64,000 nucleotides of DNA, from contig NZ_JASLGE010000053.1 of the NCBI RefSeq assembly GCF_030150285.1, forward strand, positions 54,960 through 118,959. Reading direction: 5' to 3'. Below, in pieces: positions 44,436 through 53,933 of this stretch (its first letter is position 1; every line of letters starts with the position of its first letter). This stretch comes from Pseudomonas sp. Its GTDB lineage: Bacteria; Pseudomonadota; Gammaproteobacteria; Pseudomonadales; Pseudomonadaceae. The notes under the pieces are model-generated. The model made no database searches, had not been told where the DNA came from, and saw only the letters and a program-made list of their open reading frames with translations. A program made the position numbers and the translations under genes.

Positions 44436-44578
44436 GGTGTACCTAACATTCAGGGCGGGAACAGCAGAGGGAGACACAGGAAACGGATGGTAACAAACTG
44501 ACGGCGATAGTTAAAAACCGCCGAGCCTCTGCCCAGCAGCCGTACTTGAGCAGAGGCAGCAGCGTGCTGTCAGGTGAC

Positions 44579-45478
44579 CTATGGGTGCGCGTAGCTCGCC
44601 AGCTTGGCCTGAATGAAATCCAGAAAGCACTGAATCCGCAGGGCCAACTGGGAGTTGCGGTAGTACACCGCGTGGATCGGTTGGCGATAGCCGCTGTTGA
44701 ACTCACTGAGCACCGTCTGCAAGCGCCCCGTAGCGATGTCTTCGTGGGTCATGAAATGCGACAGGCACGCGATGCCCTGCCCTTGTAACGCCAGTTGACG
44801 CACGGTCTCACCGCTGGACGCACTGATGGCGGGCTGGATTGGCCAGCGGTCCCCTTGGGCAAAACGCAGCGGCCAGTGGTTCAGGCCGTCGTTTTGGGCA
44901 AAACCGATCAACGAATGGTCAGCCAGGTCAGCGACGCTGGCCGGGGTGCCGTGCCGGGCAATGTAGTCGGGGCTTGCCAGAATATTCAGCGGGCTGCACC
45001 CCAATGAGCGGGCATGCAGGGTGGAATCCGCCAGGGTGCCTATGCGGATGGCGATGTCGGTGCTTTGCTCCAGCAGGTCGATGATCAGGTCGTTGCTGTT
45101 GAGTTCCAGTTGAATCTCGGGGTACCGCTCACGGAACTCACTGATATACGGCACGATGGCGTGCAACATGAACGGCGAGGCGGCGTTGATGCGCAAACGC
45201 CCGGACGGGGTACGCCGATGGGAAACCAGACGCTCTTCAAGGTCATCCATTTGCTCAAGAATCCGCTTGGCCTGCTCGAAAAAAAACTTGCCCTCTTCGG
45301 TCAGGTCCATGCGCCGCGTGGTGCGGTTAATCAACGTGGTCTCGAGCTTGGCCTCCAGCCGGGACAGCGTGCGGCTGACGGCCGAAGGCGTTTGCCCGGC
45401 CTGTTCGGCGGCGGCCGAAATGGAGCCGCACTCGATGACCGAGACAAAAATTTGCAGCTCATCGGATCTGGCTTTCAC
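44579..45478 (-). CDS. LysR-family regulator
   Basis: 299 residues from the GTG at 45478, which has GAGG seven bases upstream; a GTG two codons earlier is too close to that site. The helix-turn-helix is LQIFVSVIECGSISAAAEQA then SAVSRTLSRLEAKLETTL, the CrgA-like subgroup. The effector domain follows with IRIGTLADSTLHARSLG. It lies 93 bases after mdaB on the same strand and may regulate that quinone reductase gene. The effector is unknown. Confidence 0.9.
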   Translation of the reverse strand: MKARSDELQIFVSVIECGSISAAAEQAGQTPSAVSRTLSRLEAKLETTLINRTTRRMDLTEEGKFFFEQAKRILEQMDDLEERLVSHRRTPSGRLRINAASPFMLHAIVPYISEFRERYPEIQLELNSNDLIIDLLEQSTDIAIRIGTLADSTLHARSLGCSPLNILASPDYIARHGTPASVADLADHSLIGFAQNDGLNHWPLRFAQGDRWPIQPAISASSGETVRQLALQGQGIACLSHFMTHEDIATGRLQTVLSEFNSGYRQPIHAVYYRNSQLALRIQCFLDFIQAKLASYAHP

Positions 45479-45571
45479 AGGCACCCCTCATTGGTCACGA
45501 CTGATAGTAGTCGCTGACGAGGTACGCGGCTGCGATCGCAGCCTCGCGCCTCGACACTGACGACAGACAGA

Positions 45572-46156
45572 TTACAGGCCAAAGACTTCCGTCAGGTGCT
45601 GCTCGTAACGGGCGGCGTCGACATCCGGTTGCGGGCGCTTCATCACGTCAACACACAGGAACGTCGGCAAACCGGTCATGCCCAGAAACTGGTTGGCCTT
45701 ATGGAACGGGAAGTACACCGCGTCCACGCCCTTGCCTTCAAAAAAGTCAGCCGGGTCATCAAACGCTTGCTGCGGTGCGTTCCAGGTCAGCGACAGCATG
45801 TACTGCTTGCCCTGAATCAGGCCGCCGCTACCATAGCGCTGCGAAGCGTCGGAGCGGGTGCGACCGTCACTGGCGTAGAGCTTGCCGTGGCCTTCGGTGA
45901 ACACTTCGTCGACGTACTTCTTGACGATCCACGGCGCGCCCATCCACCAGCCCGGCATTTGATAAATCACCACATCCGCCCACAAGTACTTCTCGACTTC
46001 TTCAGCAATGTCATAGCCCTCATCGATGTGAGTGACCTTGACCTCAAAGCCATGGCGATCGAAAAACGCCAAGGCCGTGTCATGCATCGTCAGGTTGTAG
46101 CGACCGTCGGAGTGGGCAAATTGTTTGGCACCGTTGAGCAGCAAAATCTTTTTCAT
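45572..46156 (-). CDS. mdaB: NAD(P)H:quinone reductase, MdaB type
   Basis: 194 residues from the ATG at 46156, with GAGG six bases upstream. It starts KKILLLNGAKQFAHSDGRYN, the phosphate/FAD-binding start of MdaB, and shows YQMPGWWMGAPWIVKKYVDEVF and GSGGLIQGKQYMLSLTWNAP, which are MdaB and NQO1-like features. MdaB is a flavodoxin-fold FAD enzyme that reduces quinones by two electrons and protects against oxidative stress. It is often controlled by a LysR or QseB-type regulator; a LysR gene follows here. Confidence 0.9.
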   Translation of the reverse strand: MKKILLLNGAKQFAHSDGRYNLTMHDTALAFFDRHGFEVKVTHIDEGYDIAEEVEKYLWADVVIYQMPGWWMGAPWIVKKYVDEVFTEGHGKLYASDGRTRSDASQRYGSGGLIQGKQYMLSLTWNAPQQAFDDPADFFEGKGVDAVYFPFHKANQFLGMTGLPTFLCVDVMKRPQPDVDAARYEQHLTEVFGL

Positions 46157-46328
46157 CATCAGCCTCATCAGGAATTAACCCTCAGCGCTGTCGAGCCGCG
46201 TGGGGTCTTTGTAGTCAGGAACATGCCGATCAGGTTATCGACGCCCGGCCGTTGGAAAAACCCGCGTTGAGGCAAATGACCTTTGTCTTATAGTCACGAA
46301 TGGCAATTTGATTATTGCATTGACGACC

Positions 46329-47093
46329 TTAACCACTGATCAATAAATGCACTCCCAATAGCGCCATCCCCACAAAGAACACCCGCTTGAACAGCGTCGC
46401 ACTGATCCGTTGACGCAGCCATTGCCCCAGCCACATCCCGAGCATGGCGGGCAACAGCGCCAGCACAGAGGCATTGAGTGCCCCGCCGCCCAGGTTGCCG
46501 CGCCAGTAGAGCCCGGCCGCAAGGGCCAATGTGGAGACACTGAAGGACAATCCCAAGGCCTGAACCAGTTGGTTTTTATTCAGGCCCAAGGCCTGCAGAT
46601 ACGGCACGGCGGGAATCACAAACACGCCCGTCGCGGACGTAATAACCCCTGTGATCAACCCGCACACCGGGCCCCACACGCGTTCAGCGCAAGGCGCGAC
46701 ACTCAGCGCGGGCAGAAACAACCCGCTCAAGGCATACAGCAGCAGCGCTGCGCCCAAGGCCCGTACCACCCAACCGCCACCGTCAATACTTAGCCATAAC
46801 ATGCCCACGGCCGTGCCCAATAGAATGGCGAGCTGCATGGGCCACAACCGCTTGATCAAGCTACGCAACTCACCGCCGGCGGCCAATTGCCAAGTATTGG
46901 TGACGAGAGACGGAATAATCAGCAATGCCGCAGCCTGCGCCGGAGCAATAGCCAGCCCCAGCAAGCCCATGGCAACGGTGGGCAACCCCAAGCCAATCAC
47001 GCCTTTGACCGTGCCCGCCAGCAAAAAGGTCATCATCACCAGCAGTGACAAGGCCCAGCCCAAATCTTGGTAGTACGCAATGAGTGTATTCAT
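46329..47093 (-). CDS. Sulfite exporter TauE/SafE-family permease
   Basis: 254 residues, almost wholly membrane-embedded, with about eight helices. The typical motifs of the TSUP family are MTFLLAGTVKGVIGLGLPTVAM in the first repeat and the second repeat GLITGVITSATGVFVIPAVPYLQALG, both with the GxxxGxG-type pattern. Members export sulfite, sulfoacetate or related organosulfur compounds. The divergent LysR gene, 140 bases away, is its likely regulator. The substrate is not known. Confidence 0.9.
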   Translation of the reverse strand: MNTLIAYYQDLGWALSLLVMMTFLLAGTVKGVIGLGLPTVAMGLLGLAIAPAQAAALLIIPSLVTNTWQLAAGGELRSLIKRLWPMQLAILLGTAVGMLWLSIDGGGWVVRALGAALLLYALSGLFLPALSVAPCAERVWGPVCGLITGVITSATGVFVIPAVPYLQALGLNKNQLVQALGLSFSVSTLALAAGLYWRGNLGGGALNASVLALLPAMLGMWLGQWLRQRISATLFKRVFFVGMALLGVHLLISG

Positions 47094-47233
47094 GAGGCCA
47101 TGCTGGGGGATGGCGGCCGGCTTGAAAAGGCATCATACATTGAGCCAGACTCTTGTTTAGACATAGGCAGAATACCCACGTGTAGGAACGTCGACCGGCC
47201 CCTCCTACCGTCGAATAAAGGCGCACCCGAACC

Positions 47234-48118
47234 ATGCATTTCGACCTGATTGATCTGCGCTTGTATGTGAATGTGGTGCAGGCGGGCAATATCACGGCGG
47301 GGGCCAGCCTCAGCCATTTGTCGCTGGCCGCCGCCAGCGCCCGGATCCGCGCCATGGAGGCTTCGCTGGGGGTCGAGTGTTTGCAACGCAGCCGCCGAGG
47401 TGTCAGCCCGACACCGGCCGGGCAAGCCTTGGCTCAACATGCCCGGCTGTTGCTGCAACAGGTCGAGCGCGTGCACCACGACATGGCCGAGTACGCCCAA
47501 GGCTTTAAAGGCCAGGTCCGGTTGCTGTGCAATACGGCGGCGCTCACGGAGTACTTGCCCGAGTTACTGGCCGACTTTGTGCGCAAGCACCCGCACATCA
47601 GCCTCGATCAACACGAACTGACCAGCCTGCGCATCACCCATGCGCTGCGTGAGCAGGCCGCCGATATCGGTATCGTGTCAGATGCGGTCGATACCCGAGG
47701 CCTGCAAACCCGGCCCTTTCGCGATGACCCGCTGGTGCTGGCAATCCCCCTCGACCACCCGCTGGCACAGCAGCCGTCGGTGACCTTCAGCGACACACTG
47801 AGCCACGACTTCGTTGGGCTGTCGGCTAACAGCGCATTGGCCGTGCACCTGGAGCAACAAGCCCTGCATTGCGGCGTTCGCTTACAGGTATGCCTGCGGG
47901 CCGACGGTTTTGAGGGGGTGCTGCGCATGGTTGCCCGTGGCGCGGGGCTGGGCATTGTGCCCAAGGCCACGGTCGAGCGCTGGCAAGCCGCGCCCACCTT
48001 TAAGGTGGTGAACTTGAACGAACCGTGGGCAGCCCGAAAGTTGCTGCTGTGCGCTTATTCATTCGAACATCTGCCGCCCTACGCCCGCACGCTGCTGGAG
48101 GCACTGTCAGTCGACTGA
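47234..48118 (+). CDS. LysR-family regulator divergent from the TauE/SafE permease
   Basis: 294 residues. The DNA-binding region is LIDLRLYVNVVQAGNITAGA then LAAASARIRAMEASLGVE, a branch of LysR proteins with the sequence HLSLAAAS at the recognition helix. The effector domain (VRLLCNTAALTEYLPELLADF) follows. It is divergent from the TauE/SafE gene and upstream of an AroP-like permease on the same strand, with a 136-base gap. The divergent permease is the more likely target. The ribosome site is weak. Confidence 0.9.
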   Translation: MHFDLIDLRLYVNVVQAGNITAGASLSHLSLAAASARIRAMEASLGVECLQRSRRGVSPTPAGQALAQHARLLLQQVERVHHDMAEYAQGFKGQVRLLCNTAALTEYLPELLADFVRKHPHISLDQHELTSLRITHALREQAADIGIVSDAVDTRGLQTRPFRDDPLVLAIPLDHPLAQQPSVTFSDTLSHDFVGLSANSALAVHLEQQALHCGVRLQVCLRADGFEGVLRMVARGAGLGIVPKATVERWQAAPTFKVVNLNEPWAARKLLLCAYSFEHLPPYARTLLEALSVD

Positions 48119-48254
48119 AGCTGTAAGAAATGTCTCATAGTTGCCCGCAACTGTATGTCTGAATGTTTACCCAGAGTAATATTCGGGCCTTTCTGATACT
48201 TGGAGCGCGGGCCGCTCTTTATCCACTATCAAACAACCACCAGCAGGACATTCG

Positions 48255-49658
48255 ATGGCTGACGCTAATTCCCCACCGGTCACACTCAAACGTGGCTTGA
48301 AAAACCGCCACATTCAGCTGATTGCCTTGGGCGGCGCGATTGGTACAGGGCTGTTCCTGGGCTCGGCCGGCGTACTCAAGTCGGCCGGGCCATCGATGAT
48401 TCTCGGGTATGCGATTGCCGGTTTTATCGCGTTTCTCATCATGCGCCAGCTCGGTGAAATGATCGTCGAAGAACCGGTGGCAGGCTCGTTCAGCCACTTT
48501 GCCCACAAGTACTGGGGCGGTTACGCCGGCTTCCTGGCGGGCTGGAACTACTGGGTGCTGTACGTGCTGGTGGGCATGGCCGAGCTGACAGCCGTCGGCA
48601 AATACATCCAGTTCTGGTGGCCCGAGGTGCCCACGTGGGTGAGTGCCGTGGTGTTCTTTGTGCTGGTCAACCTGATCAACACCCTGAATGTGAAAGTATT
48701 CGGCGAAATGGAGTTCTGGTTCGCAATCATCAAAGTGGTCGCCATTGTCGGCATGATCATCCTGGGCTGCTACCTGCTGTTCAGCGGTGCCGGTGGCCCG
48801 CAAGCCTCTATCCGCAACCTGTGGAGCCACGGCGGGTTCTTCCCCAACGGCGGCATGGGCCTGCTGATGGCGATGGCATTTATCATGTTCTCCTTCGGCG
48901 GCCTGGAACTGGTGGGCATCACCGCCGCTGAAGCCAGCGAGCCGAAAAAAGTGATTCCCAAGGCCATCAACCAGGTGGTGTACCGCATCCTGATTTTCTA
49001 CGTGGGTGCCCTGACCGTGCTGTTGGCCCTGTACCCGTGGGACCAATTGCTGGTCACGCTGGGAGCCGGTGGCGATGCCTACAGCAGCAGCCCGTTTGTG
49101 CAGATCTTTGCCTTGATCGGCAGTGATACCGCCGCGCAAATCCTCAACTTCGTGGTACTGACCGCCGCGCTGTCGGTTTACAACAGCGGCGTGTACTGCA
49201 ACAGCCGCATGCTGTTTGGCCTGGCCGAACAGGGCGATGCCCCCAAAGCGCTGATGAAACTCACCAAAAACGGCGTGCCGTTGCGTGCGCTGGGCGTATC
49301 GGCGCTGGTGACGTTGCTGTGCGTGGTGGTCAACTACGTGGCCCCGCACAAGGCGCTGGAGTTGCTGTTTGCGTTGGTGGTTGCCTCGTTGATGATCAAC
49401 TGGGCGCTGATCAGCCTGACCCACCTCAAGTTCCGCAAAGCCATGCGCGAACAAGGCGTGACACCTTCGTTCAAGGCGTTCTGGTCGCCCCTGAGCAATA
49501 TCGTGTGCCTGATCTTTATGGCGGTGATCGTGACGGTGATCTGGATGATCCCGGACGTTCGCGCTTCGGTTTACGCCATCCCGGTGTGGCTGTTGATCAT
49601 TTACGGCTTCTACCAAGTGCGCCTGCGCACGGGCAAAGCGCTGGCTAACCCGCGCTAA
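48255..49658 (+). CDS. aroP: Aromatic amino acid permease (AroP-like)
   Basis: 467 residues of the APC superfamily with twelve helices. The N-terminus LKRGLKNRHIQLIALGGAIG then TGLFLGSA is the amino acid transporter signature. FLIMRQLGEMIVEEPVAGSF, WNYWVLYVLVGMAELTAVGK and FSFGGLELVGITAAEA agree closely with Escherichia coli AroP as I remember it. It should import Phe, Tyr and Trp by proton symport; relatives PheP and ProY are the alternatives. AGGA precedes the start. A terminator follows the stop. Confidence 0.87.
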   Translation: MADANSPPVTLKRGLKNRHIQLIALGGAIGTGLFLGSAGVLKSAGPSMILGYAIAGFIAFLIMRQLGEMIVEEPVAGSFSHFAHKYWGGYAGFLAGWNYWVLYVLVGMAELTAVGKYIQFWWPEVPTWVSAVVFFVLVNLINTLNVKVFGEMEFWFAIIKVVAIVGMIILGCYLLFSGAGGPQASIRNLWSHGGFFPNGGMGLLMAMAFIMFSFGGLELVGITAAEASEPKKVIPKAINQVVYRILIFYVGALTVLLALYPWDQLLVTLGAGGDAYSSSPFVQIFALIGSDTAAQILNFVVLTAALSVYNSGVYCNSRMLFGLAEQGDAPKALMKLTKNGVPLRALGVSALVTLLCVVVNYVAPHKALELLFALVVASLMINWALISLTHLKFRKAMREQGVTPSFKAFWSPLSNIVCLIFMAVIVTVIWMIPDVRASVYAIPVWLLIIYGFYQVRLRTGKALANPR

Positions 49659-49676
49659 CCCAGACGCAACACCCGT

Positions 49677-49713
49677 AAGCCCCGGCCCTGTTCAGCAGTG
49701 CCGGGGCTTTTTT
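49677..49713 (+). terminator. Rho-independent terminator of aroP
   Basis: AAGCCCCGGC and GCCGGGGCTT pair perfectly over 10 bp with a 13-base loop, followed by a T-run (TTTTTT). It lies 18 bases past the aroP stop. Confidence 0.9.
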
Positions 49714-49822
49714 ACGGGCGCAGGCTGCGCGTTCGGGCCGCTGGGGGTCGGAAACAGGCAACTGCCCAGGGGTAAGGCCGGTTACGGTGGCGATTGTTTG
49801 TTCATCCATTACAGGAGTTCAC

Positions 49823-50167
49823 ATGTCAGCGCCGATTACCGTCCTTCGTGACACCCACCCACTGCCCCTGCTCGATGCCTGCCAGTGGAAAAAGCTCGAA
49901 GGCGACCCGCACACCGTCAACCTCAACGCCTACACCAGTGAGGACGGCAGCAAAATCATGGGCACGTGGATCTGCACGCCCGGCAAGTGGTACGTGGAGT
50001 ATGTGAAGTGGGAATACTGCGATTTTCGTGAAGGCTACTGCATCATCACGCCGGATGGCCAAGAGCCAATCCACCTGCGCGCCGGGGATATTTTTGTCGT
50101 GGAGCCCGGCATGAAAGGCACATGGGAAGTGGTCGAAACCGTGCGCAAGTACTTCGTGTTTGCCTGA
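49823..50167 (+). CDS. Small cupin (DUF861-type) protein
   Basis: 114 residues from the ATG at 49823, with AGGAG five bases upstream. The single cupin barrel reads IMGTWICTPGKWYVEYVKWE, then YCDFREGYCIITPDGQEP, then RAGDIFVVEPGMKGTWEVVE. This is the layout of Cupin_3/DUF861 proteins, including EutQ- and (S)-ureidoglycine aminohydrolase-like proteins. The conserved His residues of classic cupins are missing or moved, so metal binding is uncertain. It stands alone between aroP and the convergent mms operon. No reaction can be named. Confidence 0.82.
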   Translation: MSAPITVLRDTHPLPLLDACQWKKLEGDPHTVNLNAYTSEDGSKIMGTWICTPGKWYVEYVKWEYCDFREGYCIITPDGQEPIHLRAGDIFVVEPGMKGTWEVVETVRKYFVFA

Positions 50168-50182
50168 TTAAGCGGCCAAAAC

Positions 50183-50230
50183 CCGGGAACCCGCCCGACG
50201 CGGATTCCCGGAAAACCCCTAGCGGGGTTT
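50183..50230. terminator. Two hairpins between the convergent cupin and mmsB genes
   Basis: CCGGGAA...TTCCCGG (50183-50211) follows the cupin stop. AAACCCC-tagc-GGGGTTT (50213-50230) overlaps the mmsB stop codon and is followed on the minus strand by TTTT. Both suit transcription ends from the two sides. Confidence 0.65.
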
Positions 50231-51106
50231 GCGATAGCTGTTGATGATGGCCGAGAAGTCTTGCCCCCCTTCCCCACGTTGACTCATGGCCTGATACAAC
50301 TGCTGCGCCACCGCGCCCAGTACCACCGGCTGATGCGCCTGACGCGCCGCCTCAGTGGCCAGCCCCAGATCCTTGAGCATCAGCTCGGCACCAAAACCGC
50401 CGGTGTACCCGCGCGATGCCGGTGCAGTGTCGACAATGCCCGGCCACGGGTTGTACACCTCCGAACTCCAGCAACGCCCGGTAGAGCTGTTGATAACCCC
50501 GGCCAACACGTGGGTGTCGATACCCAGCGCCGCGCCAAGGGCCATCGCTTCACTGACCCCGACCATGGAAATGCCGAGCAGCAAGTTGTTGCAGATCTTG
50601 GCCACCTGACCGGTGCCCGCCTCGCCGCAATGCACGATATTGCGGCCCATTTGCGAGAGCACCGGGTGCAGGGTGTCGAACAGCGCCTGCGTGGCACCCA
50701 CCATAAAGGTCAGGGTGCCCGCTTGCGCGCCCCCCGTGCCGCCGGACACCGGCGCATCGGCCAGGTGCACGCCCTGCTTGGCCGCAATGGCCGCAATATC
50801 ACGTACGGTTTGCGGGTCGATGGTGCTGCAATCCACCGCCGGTACGCCTTCGCTGATACCGGCCAACACGCCGTCTTCACCCAGCCACACGCTGCGCACA
50901 TGGGCGGCGGCGGGCAACATGGTGATCACCAGTTCACTGCCCTTGGCCGCTTCACGGGGCGAAACGCTGACCTGACCGCCCAGCGCCGCCAATTCGGCCA
51001 GAATTTCTTTATTCAGATCAAACAGGTTCAGCGAGTGGCCCGCCTTGATCAGGTTGCGCGCCATGGGTGCGCCCATGTTGCCCAGGCCGATAAATGCAAT
51101 GTTCAT
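50219..51106 (-). CDS. mmsB: 3-hydroxyisobutyrate dehydrogenase
   Basis: 295 residues. The Rossmann motif FIGLGNMGAPMARNLIKAGH is at about 5-24, the substrate motif DAPVSGGTGGAQAGTL and the catalytic Lys in GQVAKICNNLLL. These fit the beta-hydroxyacid dehydrogenase family, and length and neighbour support the 3-hydroxyisobutyrate enzyme. It oxidises 3-hydroxyisobutyrate to methylmalonate semialdehyde with NAD in valine breakdown. It follows mmsA by 10 bases and has GAGGG seven bases before the start, so the two are one operon. Confidence 0.93.
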   Translation of the reverse strand: MNIAFIGLGNMGAPMARNLIKAGHSLNLFDLNKEILAELAALGGQVSVSPREAAKGSELVITMLPAAAHVRSVWLGEDGVLAGISEGVPAVDCSTIDPQTVRDIAAIAAKQGVHLADAPVSGGTGGAQAGTLTFMVGATQALFDTLHPVLSQMGRNIVHCGEAGTGQVAKICNNLLLGISMVGVSEAMALGAALGIDTHVLAGVINSSTGRCWSSEVYNPWPGIVDTAPASRGYTGGFGAELMLKDLGLATEAARQAHQPVVLGAVAQQLYQAMSQRGEGGQDFSAIINSYRKPR

Positions 51107-51116
51107 GGTCGTGCCC

Positions 51117-52631
51117 TCAACGAAGATTGATGGTGGTGTTCACGCCATCATTGACGCTGTCATCGTCGAACCAGCGGCTGGTGACGGTCTTGGTTTGAGT
51201 ATAGAACTGCACCACTTGCTTGCCGTACGGGCCCAGATCGCCGAGTTTCGAACCCCGGGAGCCGGTGAAGCTGAAGAACGGTACCGGCACCGGAATCGGA
51301 ATATTGATGCCGACCTGGCCCACGTCGATCTCGCTCTGGAACTTGCGGGCCGCCGCACCACTTTGGGTGAACAGGCCAGTGCCATTGCCGAACGGGTTAG
51401 CGTTGACCAGCGCGATAGCCTGGTCGAGGGTGTCGACCGCAATCACCACCAGCACCGGGCCGAAGATTTCCTGAGTGTAGATCTGCATGTCGGTGGTCAC
51501 GCCCGAGAACAGGGTCGGGCCGATGAAGTTTCCTTGCTCGAACCCCGGCACCTTGACGTCACGGCCATCAAGCTCCAGCACCGCGCCTTCTTTGATACCG
51601 CTTTCAATCAGCCCCAATACGCGCTCTTTCGCACGTTTGGAAACCACAGGGCCTACATCAGTACCCGGCTCACTGCCCGCATTAACCTTCAGCTTTTGGG
51701 CCAGCGCCTTGAGGTCCGGCAACCATTGCTTGGCTGCCCCCACCAGCACCACCACCGACGTGGCCATGCAACGTTGACCGGCCGCACCAAAACCGGCACC
51801 GACCAGCGCATTGAGGGTTTGCTGACGGTTGGCGTCCGGCAGTACCACGGCATGGTTTTTCGCGCCCATCATCGATTGCACGCGTTTGCCGTGACGGCCT
51901 GCCAGGTCATACACATGGGTGCCGACCGCTGTTGAGCCGACAAACGACACGGCCTTGATGTCTGCGTGGGTGCACAGTGCATCCACCACGTCCTTGCCGC
52001 CGTGTACCACGTTGAGTACGCCGAGCGGCACACCGGCTTCAAGCGCCAGCTCGACCAGCATCAGGGTCGACAGCGGGTCCTGCTCGGACGGTTTGAGTAC
52101 GAAAGTATTCCCGCAGGCGATAGCCATCGGGAACATCCACAACGGAATCATCGCCGGGAAGTTAAACGGCGTAATGCCCGCGCACACGCCGATCGGTTGA
52201 CGCAAGGTGTAGGTGTCTACGCCGCCCGCTACGTTTTCAGCGAATTCGCCCATCTGCAATGTGCCGATGGAGCACGCGTGCTCGACCACTTCCAAGCCCC
52301 GGAAAATATCGCCTTCTGCGTCAGCAATGGTTTTGCCTTGCTCGGCACTCAGCACGGTGGCGATACGTTTGGAGTGCTCGCGGATCAACGCTTGCAGCTT
52401 GAGCATGATGCGCATGCGCGCGCCAATCGGCGTCAGTTTCCAGGTCTGGAAAGCGCGTTGGGCAGCGTCAATGGCCGCGTTGACTTCGTCGGCAGTGGCG
52501 AACGGCACCTTGGCCAGCACCTGCTGAGTGGCCGGGTTAACGATGTCGTGCCACTCGGTGGTCTGCGAATCGATCCACTCACCATCAATCAGCAAGCGGG
52601 CATTTTGATACGGGGTGTTGGACACGCTCAT
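51117..52631 (-). CDS. mmsA: Methylmalonate-semialdehyde dehydrogenase, CoA-acylating
   Basis: 504 residues of the aldehyde dehydrogenase superfamily. TPFNFP (Asn157), the cofactor loop FVGSTAVG, and the catalytic Cys288 in GAAGQRCMATS are present; QRCMA is typical of MmsA. It converts methylmalonate semialdehyde to propionyl-CoA with NAD and CoA, in valine and inositol or beta-alanine routes. GGAGA lies six bases before the start. It is divergent from a LysR gene that probably regulates the mms operon. Confidence 0.95.
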   Translation of the reverse strand: MSVSNTPYQNARLLIDGEWIDSQTTEWHDIVNPATQQVLAKVPFATADEVNAAIDAAQRAFQTWKLTPIGARMRIMLKLQALIREHSKRIATVLSAEQGKTIADAEGDIFRGLEVVEHACSIGTLQMGEFAENVAGGVDTYTLRQPIGVCAGITPFNFPAMIPLWMFPMAIACGNTFVLKPSEQDPLSTLMLVELALEAGVPLGVLNVVHGGKDVVDALCTHADIKAVSFVGSTAVGTHVYDLAGRHGKRVQSMMGAKNHAVVLPDANRQQTLNALVGAGFGAAGQRCMATSVVVLVGAAKQWLPDLKALAQKLKVNAGSEPGTDVGPVVSKRAKERVLGLIESGIKEGAVLELDGRDVKVPGFEQGNFIGPTLFSGVTTDMQIYTQEIFGPVLVVIAVDTLDQAIALVNANPFGNGTGLFTQSGAAARKFQSEIDVGQVGINIPIPVPVPFFSFTGSRGSKLGDLGPYGKQVVQFYTQTKTVTSRWFDDDSVNDGVNTTINLR

Positions 52632-52797
52632 GGAAGTCTCCGGTATTATTTTTATGATGGCCCGCTCAGCGGCGACAAGGCTGTAAAAGCTAACTTGTCT
52701 CGCGATGCAAGCGACGCGGCATGTCTGAAAACCGCAGTGAGATCGTCAGCTCTAAGCGGTTCAAGGTTGGCCGCAGGACTGTTTTTGGAGTATAGGT

Positions 52798-53787
52798 GTG
52801 CGTTCTTCTAATAAGAACGCACATAAAAGCCGGTCTAATATGCAAAAAAACATCACATCGTTAAGCGCCCTGAACTGGGACGACCTGAAGTTTTTTCTCG
52901 AAGTGGCCCGCACCCGCAAAGCCAGCAGCGCGGCCAAACGGCTGGCGGTGGACTACACCACCGTATCGCGCCGAATCACATCACTGGAGGCCGCACTCGG
53001 CACGTTGCTGTTTGAAAAGTCGCGCACCAATGGCTTCACCCTGACCAGCGAAGGCCAGCGCCTGCTGGGGTATGCCGAATCCATCGAAAGCACGCTGCAC
53101 ATGGCTTGCGAACAAGTATCGGGATCGGGGGTGGCGTTGTCGGGGCATGTGCGCATGGGGTGCACCGAAGGCTTTGGCAGCTTTTTCATCACGCCACAGC
53201 TGAGCCACTTTGTGGACACCTACCCGGCCATTTCCGTGGACATCCTGCCGCTGCCGCACTTTATTAGCCTGTCCAAGCGTGAGGCCGACATCGTGATTGC
53301 GCTGGAGCGCCCGGAACACGGGCCCTATGTGTGCTGCAAACTGTGCGACTACCGCCTGCAACTGTTTGCCACCCAGGAATACCTGGACAAACACCCGCCC
53401 ATCAAACGGGCGGCCGACCTGGCCAACCACCCCTTTATCAGCTACGTCGATGACCTGGCGTTCAGTTCAGAGCTGTTGTACCTGGCCAATGTCCTGCCGG
53501 GTGCCAGCGCCAACCTGCGCAGCACCAGCGTCATCGCCCAATACGTGGCCGCGCAGCAAGGGCGATCAATGGCCATCTTGCCGTGCTTCCTTGCCGCCCA
53601 AGACCCGCGCCTGCTGCCAGTACTGCCGGATGAAATCACCCTGACCCGCCATTTTTGGATGTACTGCCGCGAAGACCTGCGCAAGCTGAAACGGATTACC
53701 TTGTTGTGGGATTACATCAGGGAGGTGACGGAGCTGAATGCCCCGCTTTTGCAGGGGGAAACGCGGGACATGAAGTTTGCGCAGTGA
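52798..53787 (+). CDS. LysR-family regulator of the mms operon
   Basis: 329 residues from a GTG at 52798 with GGAG seven bases upstream; an internal ATG at 52840 lacks such a site. DNA-binding helix: WDDLKFFLEVARTRKASSAA then VDYTTVSRRITSLEAALG, the DmlR/CrgA-like type. The effector domain reads VALSGHVRMGCTEGFGSFFI. It is divergent from mmsA with 166 bases between. In P. aeruginosa mmsAB is under an AraC-family MmsR, so a LysR here suggests another control scheme. Target and inducer (valine intermediates) are inferred from position. Confidence 0.9.
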   Translation: MRSSNKNAHKSRSNMQKNITSLSALNWDDLKFFLEVARTRKASSAAKRLAVDYTTVSRRITSLEAALGTLLFEKSRTNGFTLTSEGQRLLGYAESIESTLHMACEQVSGSGVALSGHVRMGCTEGFGSFFITPQLSHFVDTYPAISVDILPLPHFISLSKREADIVIALERPEHGPYVCCKLCDYRLQLFATQEYLDKHPPIKRAADLANHPFISYVDDLAFSSELLYLANVLPGASANLRSTSVIAQYVAAQQGRSMAILPCFLAAQDPRLLPVLPDEITLTRHFWMYCREDLRKLKRITLLWDYIREVTELNAPLLQGETRDMKFAQ

Positions 53788-53880
53788 AGACGCTGTTCTA
53801 CCAGCGAGCCAGCTACTTCCATGCAGGGAATCTCTGTAATCATTGTAAGAACAATGTCTCAACGATATCGCTGCCCGTCT

Positions 53881-53909
53881 GCCAAGCGGGAAACACCTCC
53901 CGCTTTGGC
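53881..53909. terminator. Hairpin between convergent LysR and recD genes
   Basis: AAGCGGGA and TCCCGCTT form a perfect 8-bp stem with a 6-base loop, extended by GCC/GGC with one bulge. It lies 25 bases past the recD stop. There is no strong T-run on either side. A second short repeat, CATTGT-aaga-ACAATG, is nearby at about 53840-53856. Confidence 0.5.
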
Positions 53910-53933
53910 GACGTGGAACAGCGCGCCGTGCGG

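Noticed and set aside
48219..49616. 465-residue open frame on the minus strand opposite aroP
   Set aside because: Very His/Gln-rich translation typical of antisense to a membrane protein gene; the AroP frame on the plus strand is unmistakable.
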